NCBI GenBank assembly: GCA_963714255.1
Contig: CAVQNU010000027.1
Span: 310,001 to 374,000 of the forward strand
DNA: 64,000 nt
Direction of reading: 5' to 3'
Origin: Rhodovastum sp963714255
Lineage (GTDB): Bacteria; Pseudomonadota; Alphaproteobacteria; Acetobacterales; Acetobacteraceae
Positions 62,824-64,000 of the stretch are shown in pieces. The notes under the pieces were generated by a model that had not been told where the DNA came from, ran no database searches, and worked only from the letters and a program-made list of their open reading frames with translations. Both the position numbers and the translations under genes were made by a program. Numbering within the stretch: the first letter of the stretch is position 1; each line of letters begins with the position of its first letter.

Positions 62824-63063
62824 CTATTCGAGGTCCGCCGCACCATGATGCTCGGCGTGCAGCTTGCTCGCCTCGTCGGCATGATAGGCCGCCAGCACAT
62901 GGTGGCCATGTGCCGCGTGGGCGTGATGGGCGGCGACCTCCGGCTCTTCGATTTTGTGCTGCTCGGCGGCCCGGCGATGGTGGTCCGCCGCGCGGTCATA
63001 GTGCGCGGCCGCGATTTCGTGATGCTCTGCGATTTTCTCGGAGGTCGTGTCGGCGTGCCTCAT
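62824..63063 (-). CDS. His-rich small protein of 79 residues
   Basis: Start ATG at 63063 follows GGGAGAAATACAGCC. The product begins MRHADTTSEKIAEHHEIAAA. About 18 of its 79 residues are His, mostly as HH or HxxH pairs with Ala and Glu (AEHHEIAAAHYDRAADHHRR). It is predicted to be one long helix, with His repeated every 7 residues. No signal peptide. A metal-binding or buffering role is possible. Similar small HH-Ala proteins occur in other bacteria, without known function. Confidence 0.75.
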   Translation of the reverse strand: MRHADTTSEKIAEHHEIAAAHYDRAADHHRRAAEQHKIEEPEVAAHHAHAAHGHHVLAAYHADEASKLHAEHHGAADLE

Positions 63064-63190
63064 GGCTGTATTTCTCCCGATGGAAACCGGTCGTTTGCGA
63101 TCCGGCCTGCATACGAACCCCGCATTGCCGAAGCAGCGGACGGACGATGACTATCGTATGACTTTTGGCTCGCCTCCTGTCCTGCTGCCA

Positions 63191-63898
63191 TCACAAGTTG
63201 GTGCGCAAATCGGCTTCCGCTGCGCTGCCGCCCGGCACCGGCTTCGGGTTTGCCAGACCTGCCGCACCGCGCAGAAACAGTCCGACCGCGCGGACCGCCC
63301 AGTCCTCCTGTGCCCTCGCATCGAGCGGCGGGCCAACACCAAGGGCACGCCGCTGCGGAACCGACAGCACCAGCACCATGAACTGCTCGGCAGCCCAGCC
63401 GGGGTCGGCAATGCCGGCCCGCGCCAGCACGCCGGCCAGACGCTGCACCCCCACGCCAGCGCCGGCCTCCTGCAACACCAGCGCAAGTTCCGGAAACCGC
63501 CCGATTTCGCTGATGATCAGCCGGTGCAGCGCCAGCGCCTCTGGCACCAGGGCGGTGGCAAGCATCACCCGTGCGGCGCCCAGCAGCGCCGTGTCCAGCC
63601 CGCTCGCCTGCCCGAGTTGCGCATCGAACGGCGGCAACCACTGCGTCACCAACCGCCCGACGACAACCTGCAACAGCGCCGCCTTGCCGGCAAAGCGGGC
63701 ATACAACGTCCGCTTCGACACCCGCGCCGCGGCCGCCACCGCCTCCAGGCTGGTCGCGCCATAGCCGTCGCGCAGGAACAGCGCAGTGGCCGCATCCAGG
63801 ATGCGCTCGGTAATCAGCGGCGCATCCTGCTGGCTCGGCCGGCCGCCGCGGGAACGCGGGGTGGACTCAGGGGTAATGGTACACCCGCGGATACGCAT
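63191..63898 (-). CDS. TetR/AcrR family transcriptional regulator
   Basis: Start ATG at 63898 overlaps the end of the lipoprotein gene upstream by 32 bp. The 235-residue protein has a TetR DNA-binding domain at about residues 28-78: ILDAATALFLRDGYGATSLE and ARVSKRTLYARFAGKAALL. The ligand domain is typical of the AcrR group; no ligand is evident. TetR-type regulators usually repress a neighbouring gene; the target is outside the window. Confidence 0.88.
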   Translation of the reverse strand: MRIRGCTITPESTPRSRGGRPSQQDAPLITERILDAATALFLRDGYGATSLEAVAAAARVSKRTLYARFAGKAALLQVVVGRLVTQWLPPFDAQLGQASGLDTALLGAARVMLATALVPEALALHRLIISEIGRFPELALVLQEAGAGVGVQRLAGVLARAGIADPGWAAEQFMVLVLSVPQRRALGVGPPLDARAQEDWAVRAVGLFLRGAAGLANPKPVPGGSAAEADLRTNL

Positions 63899-64000
63899 GA
63901 TACGGACGCGCCGGCACCACCACGCAGCCCGCCAGGACAGCGGCGGCAATAGCGAGACAGGCAATCCAACTCAGGACGGGCCAGCTTCCCGAAGGGGCGA
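63867..64000 (-). CDS. Small lipoprotein, 3' part (5' end outside window)
   Basis: The frame is open to the right edge and ends with TGA at 63869-63867. It reads SWIACLAIAAAVLAGC as a hydrophobic leader with lipobox LAGC, followed by VVVPARPYHAYPRVYHYP, a Tyr/His/Pro-rich short mature part. Such tiny lipoproteins are common in this group. The TetR start lies within its last codons, in another frame. Confidence 0.5.
   Translation of the reverse strand, partial: APSGSWPVLSWIACLAIAAAVLAGCVVVPARPYHAYPRVYHYP

Overview
The window is GC-rich, densely coded bacterial chromosome with no rRNA and no recognisable phage or transposase gene. It looks like an alphaproteobacterium, most likely Acetobacteraceae or a close relative. 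The basis is inference: gene content (ETF-ubiquinone oxidoreductase, IspE, K+-independent H+-pyrophosphatase, MlaA/MlaC, PrmA, two DUF4214 secreted proteins), the GC-rich coding style and the recurrent 'GGCCAGGGC...GCCCTGG' intergenic palindromes. No taxonomic search was possible.

Layout. 1-3211: a two-component system (histidine kinase, cut by the window edge, plus an NtrC-type activator with intact GAFTGA loop), followed by a near-perfect sigma-54 promoter and a secreted His-rich protein, which resembles the ZraS-ZraR-ZraP arrangement. 3208-5590: a secreted metalloprotease-like/DUF4214 locus split by a frameshift. 5808-11067: a VIT1/CCC1 transporter, then a giant DUF4011-type helicase that is truncated at both ends at repeat copies and broken by a frameshift and an amber codon. 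11166-16204: GMC oxidoreductase, flavin oxidoreductase, MsrB and a CPA2 antiporter. 16498-19557: a 1019-residue DUF4214 secreted protein. 19562-26199: alpha/beta hydrolase, TrpB2-like enzyme, radical SAM protein, two small-molecule glycosyltransferase-family genes, a 58-residue peptide gene with an internal repeat, and moaB. 26229-34871: lytic transglycosylase, uracil-DNA glycosylase, ETF-QO, TPR lipoprotein, ispE, tRNA-Gln, an SMP-30 family enzyme and a YciI protein.

34908-40539: a three-module GT4 glycosyltransferase (frameshifted), an unknown partner, prmA and a small coiled-coil gene. 40577-45576: uvrD, metF, mlaA and mlaC. 45601-50564: a SET-domain protein, two DegP-like protease paralogues and two exported low-complexity repeat proteins with near-identical leaders. 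50745-56209: DUF3293 protein, GNAT, ettA, a CAU-anticodon tRNA (probably Ile2) and hppA. 56210-59815: an FNR/FixK-type box in front of a 1138-residue hybrid histidine kinase. 59900-62152: two tandem GNATs, an orphan DmsC-like anchor and a decayed DmsB-like iron-sulfur subunit that has lost most of its cluster cysteines. 62302-64000: thioesterase, a His-rich small protein, a TetR regulator and the end of a small lipoprotein.

A dispersed palindromic element occurs at thirteen places (labelled A to M). It ranges from single 31-bp hairpins to a 227-bp structure with perfect 70-bp arms. Several copies sit exactly at gene ends and have replaced or extended coding termini. This repeat family, the sigma-54/His-rich module, the FNR-box kinase and the decaying loci are the main points for follow-up.
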